Notes: generated from the letters alone by a model not told the origin. A DNA stretch of 64,000 nucleotides from WM-3-3 sp041660045 (GCA_041660045.1 JBAZXA010000001.1:310001-374000), one strand, 5' to 3'; counted from the first letter of the stretch, positions 28,175 through 38,360 are shown. Translations and numbers: made by a program.

Positions 28175-28216
28175 CCTTTACCTCAAAAACAATAAGAAAA
28201 AGTTGGTTATATAAAT

Positions 28217-28867
28217 ATGCTTTATGGTCCGGAACAACAAAAACTGCAAAAAGCATTAGGTACAGAAAAGCTAGCCGAACGCGTTGCAGAAGCTATTGTA
28301 GTGACAGAGTTAAATGAACAGCACCAAAATTTTATAGCAAGCCGTGAGCTATTTTTTTTAACGACTGTCGATCATCGTGGCTACCCAACCTGTTCATACA
28401 AAGGCGGCAACCCAGGTTTTGTTAAAGTACTGGACAATAAAACCTTATTGTTTCCTAGCTATGACGGCAACGGTATGTTTCTATCGATGGGAAATATAAA
28501 CGAAAATAATAAAGTAGGCTTATTATTTATAGATTTTGAAACCCCGCATCGGGTTCGTGTCCATGGCACAGCAACAATTGAAAAAAATAGCGGCTTACTG
28601 GCGGAAAGTTTTGAGGCTGAATTAATTGTTCGGGTTAGTGTGACCGAAGCCTTTGTTAACTGTCCACGATATATCCACCAATATCAACGTATAGCCACAT
28701 CAAAATATGTACCTCAAGCGGGCAGGGTAACACCAGTACCGCAGTGGAAGCGCATTGATGCTATCCAAGATTGCTTACCTGAAAAGGATAAGCTTAGCGT
28801 GGCGGCACTAGGTGAACCCATTAGCCCTGAAAACTATGCTGAACTACTACAAAAAGGCGAAGGCTGA
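28217..28867 (+). CDS. pyridoxamine 5'-phosphate oxidase-like FMN-binding protein
   Basis: A 216-residue split-barrel flavoprotein. The core (about 40-140) contains FFLTTVDHRGYPTCSYKGGN, LLFPSYDGNGMFLSMGNI and VGLLFIDF. These are typical of the general-stress/PNPOx-like family that binds FMN or F420. The C-terminal CPRYIHQY motif is common in this branch. The physiological reaction is unknown. It lies between bcp and a SemiSWEET gene, all on the plus strand. Confidence 0.85.
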   Translation: MLYGPEQQKLQKALGTEKLAERVAEAIVVTELNEQHQNFIASRELFFLTTVDHRGYPTCSYKGGNPGFVKVLDNKTLLFPSYDGNGMFLSMGNINENNKVGLLFIDFETPHRVRVHGTATIEKNSGLLAESFEAELIVRVSVTEAFVNCPRYIHQYQRIATSKYVPQAGRVTPVPQWKRIDAIQDCLPEKDKLSVAALGEPISPENYAELLQKGEG

Positions 28868-28916
28868 TAAAATTAACGGCAATAACCCAAAATTTAATCA
28901 AGAAAGTTAAACATAT

Positions 28917-29183
28917 ATGAGTTTTGATCTTATTGGTTATGCGGCAGCAGCATTAACCACTTTGTCTTTTTTACCGCAAGCCCTGTTGACTATTAAAACA
29001 AAAGACACAGATTCATTGTCTTTGAGCATGTATAGCTTGTTTACCTTAGGGGTTTTATTGTGGTTAATCTATGGTATATACCTAAAAAATACTGCCGTCA
29101 TTGCCGCTAATGCGGTCACTTTTTTCTTATCGGCGTTAATTTTAGGCTTTAAGATTTATAACTGTTTGCGCAAGAAAACATAG
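28917..29183 (+). CDS. SemiSWEET / PQ-loop family small membrane transporter
   Basis: An 88-residue protein with three TM helices (about 5-25, 37-56, 63-82). It carries the family's LSFLPQALLTIKTKDTDSLS segment with the proline-glutamine pair in TM1. SemiSWEETs are half-size sugar transporters that dimerise. The substrate of this one is not known. Start at ATG 28917. Confidence 0.85.
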   Translation: MSFDLIGYAAAALTTLSFLPQALLTIKTKDTDSLSLSMYSLFTLGVLLWLIYGIYLKNTAVIAANAVTFFLSALILGFKIYNCLRKKT

Positions 29184-29195
29184 TCAAACTTAACA

Positions 29196-29960
29196 TTACA
29201 TTAGGGCAAGCAACTGCCCTAAAATATGACGGTTAGTAGCTAATATCTGCTTAGGAAATACACCTGTATTTCCGCTAAAATCAGTAATGCTGGCTCCTGC
29301 TTCTTCCGCAATTAAAGCGCCAGCGGCCACGTCATATAAATTCAGCTCCTGCTCCCAGTACGCATCCACTTGACCATCGGCTACCAAGCATAAATCCAAT
29401 GCTGCCGAACCAAACCGCCGCTGACCTGTAGTGGCTTCGGCAATGCGGCAAAATCGCTGCAAATTATTGTCTTTTAAATACGATCTTAAACAAGCAAATC
29501 CTGTAGAAACCATCGCATCAGCCAATTGTGTCGTTGGTGCCACTGTAATAGGGTTACCATTTTTACTGGCCCCTTTGCCTTTTTCAGCACAATAATAATC
29601 ATTTAGCGCAGGCGCATACACCGCACCAGCCACCAACAACTGATCAATTTCCAAAGCCACGCTGATACCCCAAAAATACTGGCCTCTAGCAAAAGAATGG
29701 GTGCCATCAATGGGATCAACTATCCAGCGTTGGGTTTGGTTAGCACTTTGGCCGCTTTCTTCACCCCAAAAACCAAATTCAGGATAATGTTCACTTAACG
29801 ATTGTTTTAAAAAAGCTTCTACAGCGATATCTGCATCAGTGACAAAATCGCGTGGGCTTTTCTGGGTTATGCCAGCGTGTTTTAAATCCTTAAAATGATT
29901 AAGCGCAATCGCCCCAGCTTGGCGTATAACATTTTCCAGTACAGCAGTTGAAATCGGCAT
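29196..29960 (-). CDS. inositol monophosphatase family phosphatase
   Basis: A 254-residue Mg-dependent phosphatase. Metal-binding motifs are GEESG (about 67-71), DPIDGTHSFARG (about 83-94) and the C-terminal ELNLYDVAAGALIAEEAG, where the usual WD is YD. The branch includes bacterial HisN-type histidinol-phosphatases as well as general IMPases, so the substrate is uncertain. It is convergent with the SemiSWEET gene. Confidence 0.88.
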   Translation of the reverse strand: MPISTAVLENVIRQAGAIALNHFKDLKHAGITQKSPRDFVTDADIAVEAFLKQSLSEHYPEFGFWGEESGQSANQTQRWIVDPIDGTHSFARGQYFWGISVALEIDQLLVAGAVYAPALNDYYCAEKGKGASKNGNPITVAPTTQLADAMVSTGFACLRSYLKDNNLQRFCRIAEATTGQRRFGSAALDLCLVADGQVDAYWEQELNLYDVAAGALIAEEAGASITDFSGNTGVFPKQILATNRHILGQLLALM

Positions 29961-30270
29961 AGTGAATTTCCAAAAAAGTGAAGCAAAAACCCAATTTGAT
30001 ATGGTGATAAATTATAAAATAATGCTTTAGCAACGCGTAATAAATACGCTTGCCTGTAATCAGCCATCACTAAACCATTGCCCAGGGCTAATAATACCCG
30101 AAAGATTTAGACCCGGGCGGCATAAAACCAGTACCGACAGGGGCAGGCTTATAAAGCATTACAGAAAACTTAAATTGGGGGTACTATTTTCTTTGCCTTG
30201 CTATCATGAACAGATAAACTTAGTTTCACTATTTATTTAGAATGTTACATAACCTTTATCGAGACTATCC
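29961..30270. other. divergent intergenic region
   Basis: About 310 bases between the leftward IMPase gene and the rightward TldD-like gene. It is noticeably less AT-rich around 30090-30150 (acccgggcgg). No RNA gene or convincing promoter is recognised. A 23-codon minus-strand ORF here is not supported. Confidence 0.4.
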
Positions 30271-31707
30271 GTGTTTGATGCTATACGCGTACTATTTAAT
30301 AATTTTACTCCGGCGGTCGACTTTTGTTCCATACGAGTGGTCGAAGAAACCAGCGAGAAGATCGTGGTTAGGCAAGATGTTTTACAGCCCTTATCTAGCC
30401 GCCTTGAGCGTGGTGCAATGGTTACTGTCATCCACCGTGGAGGTTATGGTTATGCCGCAACCTGCGATTTGACTGAGGCAGGTTTAAAAAAGGCATTATC
30501 CGAGGCTAAAACCTGGGCGGAAACCTGCGCTAGACATTCAATTATGGATTTTTCTACCCTTGCATTACCTTCAAACACAGGCAAATACCATAGCCCTGCG
30601 GCGGCAATATTAACCCAGCCATCACGCCGAGAAATCATTGATTTATTGCAAGCTGAAGCGGCCACTTGCCGAATTGATGACCGTATCATCGACTGGGAAG
30701 CTTCATTATGGACTACCCATACTGACCAATTGTTTTTAACATCACATGGTGGCGATATCGAACAACAGTTCCGCTATGTAGTACCTAATCTATATGTGAC
30801 AGCTAATGCGGGTTCCGACACCCAAACGCGTTCATTTAGTGGTGGCTGTTTATGCCAACAAGGCGACCTCTCAGTTTTCTTAACGTCTGGCCTATTGGGA
30901 AGTGGACGGCAATTGGCGGAAGATGCGCTTGAATTGCTGGCGGCACCCAACTGCCCAAGTGGCAATATGGACTTATTACTGATGCCCAGCCAAATGTTGC
31001 TGCAAATTCATGAGTCTATTGGCCACCCGCTAGAACTTGACCGCATTTTGGGAGATGAGCGCAATTTTGCTGGCACTAGCTTCGTTAGTCTTGATATGTT
31101 TGGTCAATACCAATACGGCTCAAATTTGCTTAACGTTAGCTTTGACCCGACCTTGCAAGCCGAGTTTGCCAGTTACCAGTGGGATGATGATGGCAGTTTT
31201 GCTGAAAAACACTACTTAATACGTCATGGCATTCTGGAGCGACCGCTAGGTGGGGTAATTTCACAAGCTCGTGCTGGCATGCCCGGTGTTGCTAATTCCA
31301 GGGCATGTAATTGGAACAGGCCTCCAGTGGACCGCATGGCCAATCTTAATATAGAACCTGGAACCAGTACCTTAAAAGACATGATCGCATCCGTTGAATA
31401 TGGCGTGTTAATGGATACGAATACTTCCTGGTCTATTGATGACGCCCGTAATAAGTTTCAATTTGGTTGTGAATATGGCCAGCTGATTGAGAACGGTGAG
31501 CTTAAAGGCAGTTTAAAAAACCCGAATTACCGGGGCATTTCTGCCAACTTTTGGCGTAGCTTAAAAGCGGTAGGGGATATGGCATCTTTTCAAGTGATGG
31601 GCACGCCATTCTGTGGTAAGGCTGAGCCGTCCCAAGTTATCCACGTTGGCCACGCCTCGCCAGCCTGTTTGTTTAGTAATATTGAGGTTTTCGGAGGGCA
31701 GGACTAG
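30271..31707 (+). CDS. TldD-like metallopeptidase (non-canonical branch)
   Basis: A 478-residue PmbA/TldA family protein. The zinc site reads QIHESIGHPLELDR (HExxxH, as in TldD), and the third ligand is probably the Cys in FCGKAEPS near the C-terminus. Other family features are the ESVEYG-like SVEYGVLMDTN and ENGELKG. Canonical TldD has HEAVGHGLEGDF, so this is a diverged paralogue branch. TldD/TldE heterodimers digest unfolded peptides and finish some RiPPs; no precursor peptide was found nearby. It starts with GTG, and its TAG overlaps the GTG of the next gene by one base. Confidence 0.88.
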   Translation: MFDAIRVLFNNFTPAVDFCSIRVVEETSEKIVVRQDVLQPLSSRLERGAMVTVIHRGGYGYAATCDLTEAGLKKALSEAKTWAETCARHSIMDFSTLALPSNTGKYHSPAAAILTQPSRREIIDLLQAEAATCRIDDRIIDWEASLWTTHTDQLFLTSHGGDIEQQFRYVVPNLYVTANAGSDTQTRSFSGGCLCQQGDLSVFLTSGLLGSGRQLAEDALELLAAPNCPSGNMDLLLMPSQMLLQIHESIGHPLELDRILGDERNFAGTSFVSLDMFGQYQYGSNLLNVSFDPTLQAEFASYQWDDDGSFAEKHYLIRHGILERPLGGVISQARAGMPGVANSRACNWNRPPVDRMANLNIEPGTSTLKDMIASVEYGVLMDTNTSWSIDDARNKFQFGCEYGQLIENGELKGSLKNPNYRGISANFWRSLKAVGDMASFQVMGTPFCGKAEPSQVIHVGHASPACLFSNIEVFGGQD

Positions 31708-33029
31708 TGCAAAACTATTTTTATGCGCTTGCTGAGTTCCTGCAAAAGCAAACTCAAGGCAATGAACACTGTACTTGCTGGTTTTCAGCCGAGGATTCCG
31801 ATTTTGTACGCTTTAATCGGGGCGCCATTCGCCAGCCTGGCCATGTCAAGCAACTCTACCTTCAACTACAGTTAATTAATGGCCTACGCCACGCGAAAAG
31901 CACGACCACGCTAGTTGGAAATCTTGAGTCTGACTACGGGCTCATCACCCAATTAGTCAGCAACTTGCGTGAGCAATTGGAGGATTTACCAGAAGACCCA
32001 CATTTACTGATTTCAACAGAAGTTATGTCCAGTGAACACCGTATTGCCTCTTGCTTGCCAGCAATTGACCATATTGTTGATGAAATCTTATCAGTCGCAT
32101 CTAGCTATGATTTTGTTGGTATTCTAGCCGCAGGAACAATTTATCGTGGCTTTGCAAATTCTTACGGCCAGCGCAATTGGCATGAAATTACTAGTTTTAA
32201 TCTCGATTGGAGCTTATACCTTGAACATGGCCAAGCCGTAAAAGTGGCCTATGCCGGATTCGAATGGGATAGTGCGGCTTTTAAGGATAAGTTTATGCGT
32301 GGGGTTTTACAGTTAGATAAGCTTAAACTTAAACCGATTAATCTTAAGTTAGGCGCTTACCGCGCCTATATGACGCCAACAGCATTTGGTGAAATTATTA
32401 GCATGCTAAATTGGGACGGCGTTTCTGAAAAGTCCTTATGTACCAAACAAAGTTCATTACGCCGGATGCGTGATGAAGACCTACGATTCAATCCAGCCAT
32501 AAGCTTAACTGAAAACACCAATGAAGGTATGTCACCAGGCTTTCAAAGCGAAGGTTTTATCAAACCTGGCTGCCTCACCTTAATTGACAAAGGCTGTTTA
32601 ATTGGCAGCATGGTGTCACCACGCACAGCCAAAGAGCATGCCATAGCAACCAATGGTGCGGATAGTCGTGAAAGCATGGCTTCAATCGATGTGAAAGCGG
32701 GTGATTTGACTAGCGCCGAAATTTTAGACAAACTGGATACGGGTATTTACATCAGCAACCTTTGGTATCTAAATTACTCTGATCGCGCAAATTGCAGAGT
32801 CACGGGAATGACACGGTTTGCATCATTTTGGGTCGAGAATGGTGAAATTATAGCCCCCATCAACGTGATGCGCTTTGATGATTCCTTGTTCCGTTTATTG
32901 GGCGATAATTTGCTGGGTTTAACCCGTGAGCGTGAACTGTTACTTGATAATGAATCTTACGGCCAACGTAGTACTAACTCCATGCATCTACCCGGAGCAT
33001 TGGTTAAAGATTTTAATTTTGCCCTCTAA
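31707..33029 (+). CDS. TldE/PmbA-like partner subunit
   Basis: A 440-residue PmbA/TldA family member without an HExxxH site, as in TldE. Recognisable parts are FVRFNRGAIRQPG near the N-terminus, LKLGAYRAYMTPTAFGEIIS in the middle, and GIYISNLWYLNYSDRANCRV at the C-terminus. Overlap of the upstream TAG with its GTG start (TAGTG) implies translational coupling and a 1:1 complex with the TldD-like subunit. Confidence 0.88.
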   Translation: MQNYFYALAEFLQKQTQGNEHCTCWFSAEDSDFVRFNRGAIRQPGHVKQLYLQLQLINGLRHAKSTTTLVGNLESDYGLITQLVSNLREQLEDLPEDPHLLISTEVMSSEHRIASCLPAIDHIVDEILSVASSYDFVGILAAGTIYRGFANSYGQRNWHEITSFNLDWSLYLEHGQAVKVAYAGFEWDSAAFKDKFMRGVLQLDKLKLKPINLKLGAYRAYMTPTAFGEIISMLNWDGVSEKSLCTKQSSLRRMRDEDLRFNPAISLTENTNEGMSPGFQSEGFIKPGCLTLIDKGCLIGSMVSPRTAKEHAIATNGADSRESMASIDVKAGDLTSAEILDKLDTGIYISNLWYLNYSDRANCRVTGMTRFASFWVENGEIIAPINVMRFDDSLFRLLGDNLLGLTRERELLLDNESYGQRSTNSMHLPGALVKDFNFAL

Positions 33030-33258
33030 GCTAAGGATCTTTTCTCACAATAATACTTTACGTGGTATTGATCACAGCTAGCCAATACCTTATCTACGTT
33101 TACTTAAGACATTCCTAGCCAAAATGCTATAGTTAGGGAGATATTAAGTGGCTTATTCGGTTAGATTATGGAACATAAAGCAGTGTCAGAACACCTGATA
33201 AAGTTGAGGTTGACCTTCCTGAAAGCCGGTTACAGTCAAATCAGTTAACAAAAATTTG

Positions 33259-36200
33259 ATGATCGCTAACCGTTTGAACACGACACTAGCCTATGGCCAA
33301 CTATTTTTTTGGTCTTTTATATTGTTTTTTTGGCAAGCCATAAGCTATGCACAAAATTCAACGTCAGAGCCATTAAGTGTCACAACGCCCTTAGCCAGCA
33401 AAACACCTGATAATAATGCGGCTAAACTTAAGCAAGAAATTGCCTTAACAAAAGCCGAACAGGATTGGCTTAAGCAACACCCAGAATTACGAGTAGGCGG
33501 GGAACCCGATTGGGCACCTTTTGATTTTGTAGACGAGAGCGGTCAATATACTGGAATAACCAAGGATTACTTGGACTTAATTTCGCAAAAAACAGGCCTC
33601 AAATTTACTATAAACATAGCCACATGGACGAAGCTACTAGAAAAAATTCAAGACAAAAAAATCGATCTTTTACCCGCAGTTTATTACACCCAAGATCGAG
33701 CCAGATATCTAAATTATACAACGGCTTATTTTGAAGTTTTAGATTATTTTTTTATTCGTGATGACTTAAATGTCAATAATATTGATGATTTAGCTGGCAA
33801 AAGAGTGGCTATACCAGAAAATTATGCTTACACAGAACCGCTAAAAAAATATTTTCCTAATCTAAAAATAGTCACTGTTGACAGCTTTGACGCGGCGATC
33901 GATGCCGTACTGGAAAACCGAGCCGATGTGCTTTATGACGCTTACGCGACCATAACCTATGCCTTAAAGCGCGAAGGTATCAATACCATAATACCATTAA
34001 AATCCACGCGGGAATTAGGTCGCCATACTATTCATATGGTCAGCAGAAAAGACCAACCAGAATTAGGCTCGATTTTACAAAAAGCCTTGGACGCAATTAC
34101 CGACCAAGAAAAACAGGACATATATAATCATTGGCTAGGCACTCGTTTTAAGAGCTATAGGCAGGCTATTGATTTAACAGCTGAAGAAGAACATTGGCTA
34201 GAGTTGCATCCCGTTATCCGTTTAGGTTTTGATCAAAATTGGCCACCTTTTGACTTTATAGATCAGGCGGGCGTAGCCAAAGGCTTAAGCGCGGATGTCA
34301 TAAAAATAATTAGTCAACGCTTAGGCATAAATTTTGTGGCCAGCTCTGAAGCTAGTTGGTCTAATACGTTAGCGAAGGCCCGTGTGCATGACATAGACAT
34401 GCTCAGCGGCATTGTGAAAACCCCCGATCGGGAACAATATCTTAATTTTACCGAACCTTATATTTTCCCACCTAGCGTTATTTATACACGCAAAGAGCAA
34501 AACGCCATTAATGGTTTTGAAGAATTAAATGGCAAAACCGTAGCCATAGAAGAAAATTTTTATCTGCATGAACGCCTGGTCAGGGAGTATCCTGACATTA
34601 AATTATACCTTGTCAAAAATACCCTATCGGCTTTAACCGCACTTTCTGACGGCAAAGTAGATGCTTATGTGGGTAATCAAGGCGTAGCTAATTGGTTAAT
34701 AGAGCAGCATGCCCTTAGCAATCTTAAAATTAACCAAGCAACCGATTTAGGTGACGCAGCACTTAGTTTTGCCATACGTAAAGATTGGCCTATTTTTCTT
34801 AGTATTGTAAATAAAGCACTTAAATCCATCTCAGCTGACGAACATTTGGCCATGCGCCGTAAATGGTTAGGTGCCAACCTGGCCCCAAAAAAACTAGATT
34901 TGAGTAGTAGCGAACGCCAATGGCTAGACCAACATAACACTATACGCTTTACCGGTGATCCGAATTGGCTGCCTTATGAAGCGTTTGACTATAAGGGGCA
35001 TTATATAGGAATTGTAGCGGAACACTTAAAACTCATCGAACAACGCTTAGATATAAAGTTACAAATCGTACAGCCAAAAACTTGGTTAGACGCATTGGAA
35101 ATGGTAAAGCAAGGGCAGGTGGACGTGCTTTCAGAGACAGCCGATTCAGATTTAAATAAGCAACTTAAATTTACGCAGCCTTATTTATCTAGCCCCATCG
35201 TTATCATTATGCGGGATGATCAAGCATTTGTTGAAAACATAGATCAAATCAGACAAAAAAAGATAGCCATCGTTAAAAGTTATGGCTATGTGCCTACAAT
35301 TTTAAAGCAATACCCTAACATTCAGTTTTATTCTGTTAATAATATCCAAGAAGGCATGGCTAAAGTTTCAACAGGCGAAGTAGACGCCTTATTGGAAACC
35401 TTGGCACAAGCAACCTACAATATGGCCGAGCGGGGCATTAATAATGTCCGTATTGTCGGCAAAACCGAATTTAATACACAGCTGGCTTTTGGTATCAGTC
35501 CAGAATATCTACCCTTGGTCGATTTGTTTAATCGGGCATTAAATGATATTACCCCAGTAGAAAAACAACAAATCTTCAATAAATGGGGGGAAAAAGAAAA
35601 GTTTGTCGCCAAAACTGACTATACCTTATTGGCTATAATCGCTAGTGGTTTAATAGGCATTAACTTACTTTTTTTCTATTGGAATAGAAAACTTAAAACG
35701 GAAGTTAGCAAGCGTAAAGCCAGCGAGCAGGAAATCCGCCTACTCAACCAACGCTTTACATTAGCCGCAGAAGTCGTATCTTTAGGCGTTTGGCAATGGG
35801 ATTTAAGCACCACAAACAGCCTGATATTTGATGACAGGATGTTTGAAATCTACGGCATCAATAAACAACATAGCATAGCTTTTACCGATTGGATCGCTCT
35901 AGTCCACCCAGAGGACCACACCATTGTTGAGCTGGCGCTGGAAAATATAACTCACGAAGGCGGTCAGCAGCATATTGAATTTCGGATAATTCGCCCAGAT
36001 GGGCGGGTTAGGGATATCTATGCCGGTGCCACCATAATTCGAGATGAATATAATGCCAACGTTAAATTATATGGTGTTAATTGGGATATCACAGAACGCA
36101 AGCAAGCTGAAGCCCAATTTAAGTCCATCATAGATGCCTTACCACTAGCTGTTTTAATTGCAAATAGCACAGGCCAGATCTTGTTAGATAACCCACAGGC

Positions 36201-37935
36201 CATTAAAGAAATCAATGGTGAAAACAGCTTGGTGGGTCATAACACGGCTGAGTTTTATGCAGATCCAAATGAAAGAGGGCATATCTTAGAAATCCTAAAA
36301 AGAGATGGTGGCATTAGTCAACGCCAAGTCCGTTATAAAGTAGCTGCCAATAAAGAAGTCGAAGGTTTACTTTCAATAATTCCCATTACCTACCATGGCC
36401 AAGCTGTTTGGCTAGCCGTCATTATGAACATAACGGAACGGATAAAAATAGAGAAAGATTTGGCCGAGGCAAAAGAACAAGCCGAACAAGCTAATAAAGC
36501 AAAATCAGTTTTTCTGGCAAACATGAGCCATGAAATCCGCACACCGATGAATGCAATAATTGGTTTTACAGAATTGCTCAGTGAACAAGTCGAAAAACCA
36601 CAACATAAAGCTTATGCAAAAACTATCCAATCTGCTGGGCAAGCGCTATTAACCTTAATTAATGATATTTTGGATATATCCAAAATTGAGGCCGGAAAGT
36701 TAATCATAGAAAAAACTGCAACCAATCCACATGAGCTGTTTACTGAGCTTAGCAATATATTCATGATAACTATCAGGCAAAAAAACCTGGCGTTAATATT
36801 AGAAATCGACCCTAAGATTCCTCAAAGTTTAATGCTAGATGCCACAAGGCTACGGCAAATATTGCTAAACCTACTCGGAAATGCTGTTAAATTTACCGAA
36901 CAAGGCCATATCTGCTTAAGGGCAAAAGCTACAAACAACAATATAATCCGCAGCCAGCTAGAGTTGCTGATAGAAGTTGAGGATTCTGGCATAGGCATTT
37001 CTGAAGATGAACAAGATAAAATTTTTGCCGAGTTTGAGCAATCGGCTGCGCAAAGCCCGCATAAATATGGCGGCACAGGACTAGGTCTATCGATAAGCCG
37101 CCGCTTATCAGAATTAATGGACGGCACATTATCCGTAAGCAGCAAACTGAGTAAAGGCTCCACGTTTAGCTTACATCTAAAACGAGTTGATGTGGCGGCG
37201 GTCAAAGCAGAAACTTTTGCTGGACAAACTAAGCCAGATCAAACGACAAGCATTCAGTTTGCACCCGCATTGATTTTGGTAGTTGATGATGTCAGCAATA
37301 ATCGTAAATTAATTGCTGAAAACTTTATGAATACCACATTGACGATATTAGAAGCCGAAAATGGCCAACTTGCAGTAGAAGCGGCAAGGCAACAGCCTAT
37401 AGACCTAATCTTAATGGACATTAAAATGCCTGTAATGGACGGCTATGAAGCGGCAAAACAAATAAAATCGTTTAAGAAAGTTCCGATTATTGCCTTAACG
37501 GCTTCAGTTATGCAGGACGAGTTTGAGCGCATCAAAAGCAAGCATTTTGACGATTATTTGCGTAAACCAGTATTACGGAATGAATTAATTGCCAGCATGG
37601 CAAAGTTTCTTGATCATCAGGTTATCAATGTTGAAGCCCCAGTAAGCAATAGCATTCAACTCACCCAAGCGGAACAGCAAGTGTTACCCTTAGTATTAAA
37701 AAAACTCCAACAACTAATCCCACAATGGCAAGCCGCTTTAGATAGTAATAATATTTCCAGCATCCAACAATTGGTTAACCAGCTCACTGCAATTGCCCAA
37801 GAGTTTACTTTCAATCCATTAGCTGTTTATACACAACAGTTAACCGAATGCATCGACACATTTGATTTACATGGCATTAAACAATTGTTAAAAGATTTTC
37901 CTAGTCTACAGGAACGCCTACAAATACAACCATGA
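33259..37935 (+). CDS. BvgS/EvgS-like hybrid histidine kinase with three solute-binding sensor domains
   Basis: About 1558 residues. A signal peptide or TM (about 12-32) is followed by three tandem SBP_bac_3 domains (about 62-295, 305-540, 545-785). Each opens with a repeat of the form LTxxExxWLxxHPxxRxGxxxxWxPF. Then come a TM (about 788-808), two PAS domains (about 830-1075), and HisKA with NMSHEIRTPMNAIIG. HATPase has EDSGIGIS and GGTGLGLSISRR. The REC domain has its Asp in LILMDIKMPVMDG. The C-terminal tail is helical. The ATG at 33259 (preceded in frame by TTG) lacks a strong RBS. No response-regulator gene is adjacent. The ligand is probably a small polar molecule, but this is inference. 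Confidence 0.93.
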   Translation: MIANRLNTTLAYGQLFFWSFILFFWQAISYAQNSTSEPLSVTTPLASKTPDNNAAKLKQEIALTKAEQDWLKQHPELRVGGEPDWAPFDFVDESGQYTGITKDYLDLISQKTGLKFTINIATWTKLLEKIQDKKIDLLPAVYYTQDRARYLNYTTAYFEVLDYFFIRDDLNVNNIDDLAGKRVAIPENYAYTEPLKKYFPNLKIVTVDSFDAAIDAVLENRADVLYDAYATITYALKREGINTIIPLKSTRELGRHTIHMVSRKDQPELGSILQKALDAITDQEKQDIYNHWLGTRFKSYRQAIDLTAEEEHWLELHPVIRLGFDQNWPPFDFIDQAGVAKGLSADVIKIISQRLGINFVASSEASWSNTLAKARVHDIDMLSGIVKTPDREQYLNFTEPYIFPPSVIYTRKEQNAINGFEELNGKTVAIEENFYLHERLVREYPDIKLYLVKNTLSALTALSDGKVDAYVGNQGVANWLIEQHALSNLKINQATDLGDAALSFAIRKDWPIFLSIVNKALKSISADEHLAMRRKWLGANLAPKKLDLSSSERQWLDQHNTIRFTGDPNWLPYEAFDYKGHYIGIVAEHLKLIEQRLDIKLQIVQPKTWLDALEMVKQGQVDVLSETADSDLNKQLKFTQPYLSSPIVIIMRDDQAFVENIDQIRQKKIAIVKSYGYVPTILKQYPNIQFYSVNNIQEGMAKVSTGEVDALLETLAQATYNMAERGINNVRIVGKTEFNTQLAFGISPEYLPLVDLFNRALNDITPVEKQQIFNKWGEKEKFVAKTDYTLLAIIASGLIGINLLFFYWNRKLKTEVSKRKASEQEIRLLNQRFTLAAEVVSLGVWQWDLSTTNSLIFDDRMFEIYGINKQHSIAFTDWIALVHPEDHTIVELALENITHEGGQQHIEFRIIRPDGRVRDIYAGATIIRDEYNANVKLYGVNWDITERKQAEAQFKSIIDALPLAVLIANSTGQILLDNPQAIKEINGENSLVGHNTAEFYADPNERGHILEILKRDGGISQRQVRYKVAANKEVEGLLSIIPITYHGQAVWLAVIMNITERIKIEKDLAEAKEQAEQANKAKSVFLANMSHEIRTPMNAIIGFTELLSEQVEKPQHKAYAKTIQSAGQALLTLINDILDISKIEAGKLIIEKTATNPHELFTELSNIFMITIRQKNLALILEIDPKIPQSLMLDATRLRQILLNLLGNAVKFTEQGHICLRAKATNNNIIRSQLELLIEVEDSGIGISEDEQDKIFAEFEQSAAQSPHKYGGTGLGLSISRRLSELMDGTLSVSSKLSKGSTFSLHLKRVDVAAVKAETFAGQTKPDQTTSIQFAPALILVVDDVSNNRKLIAENFMNTTLTILEAENGQLAVEAARQQPIDLILMDIKMPVMDGYEAAKQIKSFKKVPIIALTASVMQDEFERIKSKHFDDYLRKPVLRNELIASMAKFLDHQVINVEAPVSNSIQLTQAEQQVLPLVLKKLQQLIPQWQAALDSNNISSIQQLVNQLTAIAQEFTFNPLAVYTQQLTECIDTFDLHGIKQLLKDFPSLQERLQIQP

Positions 37936-37966
37936 ACTGCGCATTAGGTGGGTGACCTTATGTAGG

Positions 37967-38007
37967 AAGCCCTGATGGATAATTTACGCGTCCACTAGGG
38001 CTTTTTT
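37967..38007 (+). terminator. rho-independent terminator after the kinase gene
   Basis: AAGCCCT and AGGGCTT arms, with an inner GGA/TCC pairing, are followed by TTTTTTG. It lies 30 bases after the kinase stop codon. Confidence 0.7.
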
Positions 38008-38131
38008 GTTTTCCAGTATTTTCAAACCCCAAAATAAGCAGCATAGACAATAGCCAAATAATTGAAGCTGTGCTATTGCAATAACAAACTTCGCATAATG
38101 TATATTATGTTAAATTATAACATTATCTAAA

Positions 38132-38305
38132 ATAAGCATCGTAATTGCTGTAGCCACTTTTTTAACTGGGGTGTCAAAACAATGGCTAAGAAGAAAACTG
38201 ATTATCTCTGATGAAACAGCGAAAAACATTTTAGACATCGACCAAACAACACTTGAAAAATTTGATAACGTTTATCAACTGTTAAAGGTGCAGTTAAACA
38301 CCTAA
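38132..38305 (+). pseudogene. short membrane-protein-like ORF without a normal start
   Basis: An open frame of about 57 codons with protein-like composition: a hydrophobic stretch (ISIVIAVATFLTGV), a basic cluster (KQWLRRK), then an amphipathic helix (DQTTLEKFDNVYQLL). There is no ATG or ribosome-binding site at its 5' end. The only in-frame alternative, the GTG opening VSKQWLRR, has no RBS and would lose the membrane segment. It may be a decayed 3' fragment. The rest of 38008-38360 is AT-rich and empty apart from a GGCGGCC-CTGCGT patch near 38318. Confidence 0.3.
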
Positions 38306-38360
38306 TGTTTACGTTCGGCGGCCTCTGCGTGGGCAATAGTGACTAAAATAACTAATCAAT

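Noticed and set aside
30088..30159. 23-residue minus-strand ORF rich in Pro/Gly upstream of the IMPase gene, near the TldD/E genes, considered as a peptide precursor
   Set aside because: No ribosome-binding site, no leader-like part and on the opposite strand to the TldD/E genes; could be chance.
33168..33248. 26-residue plus-strand ORF between the TldE-like gene and the BvgS-like kinase, considered as a TldD/E substrate peptide
   Set aside because: Weak start context and no leader/core pattern.
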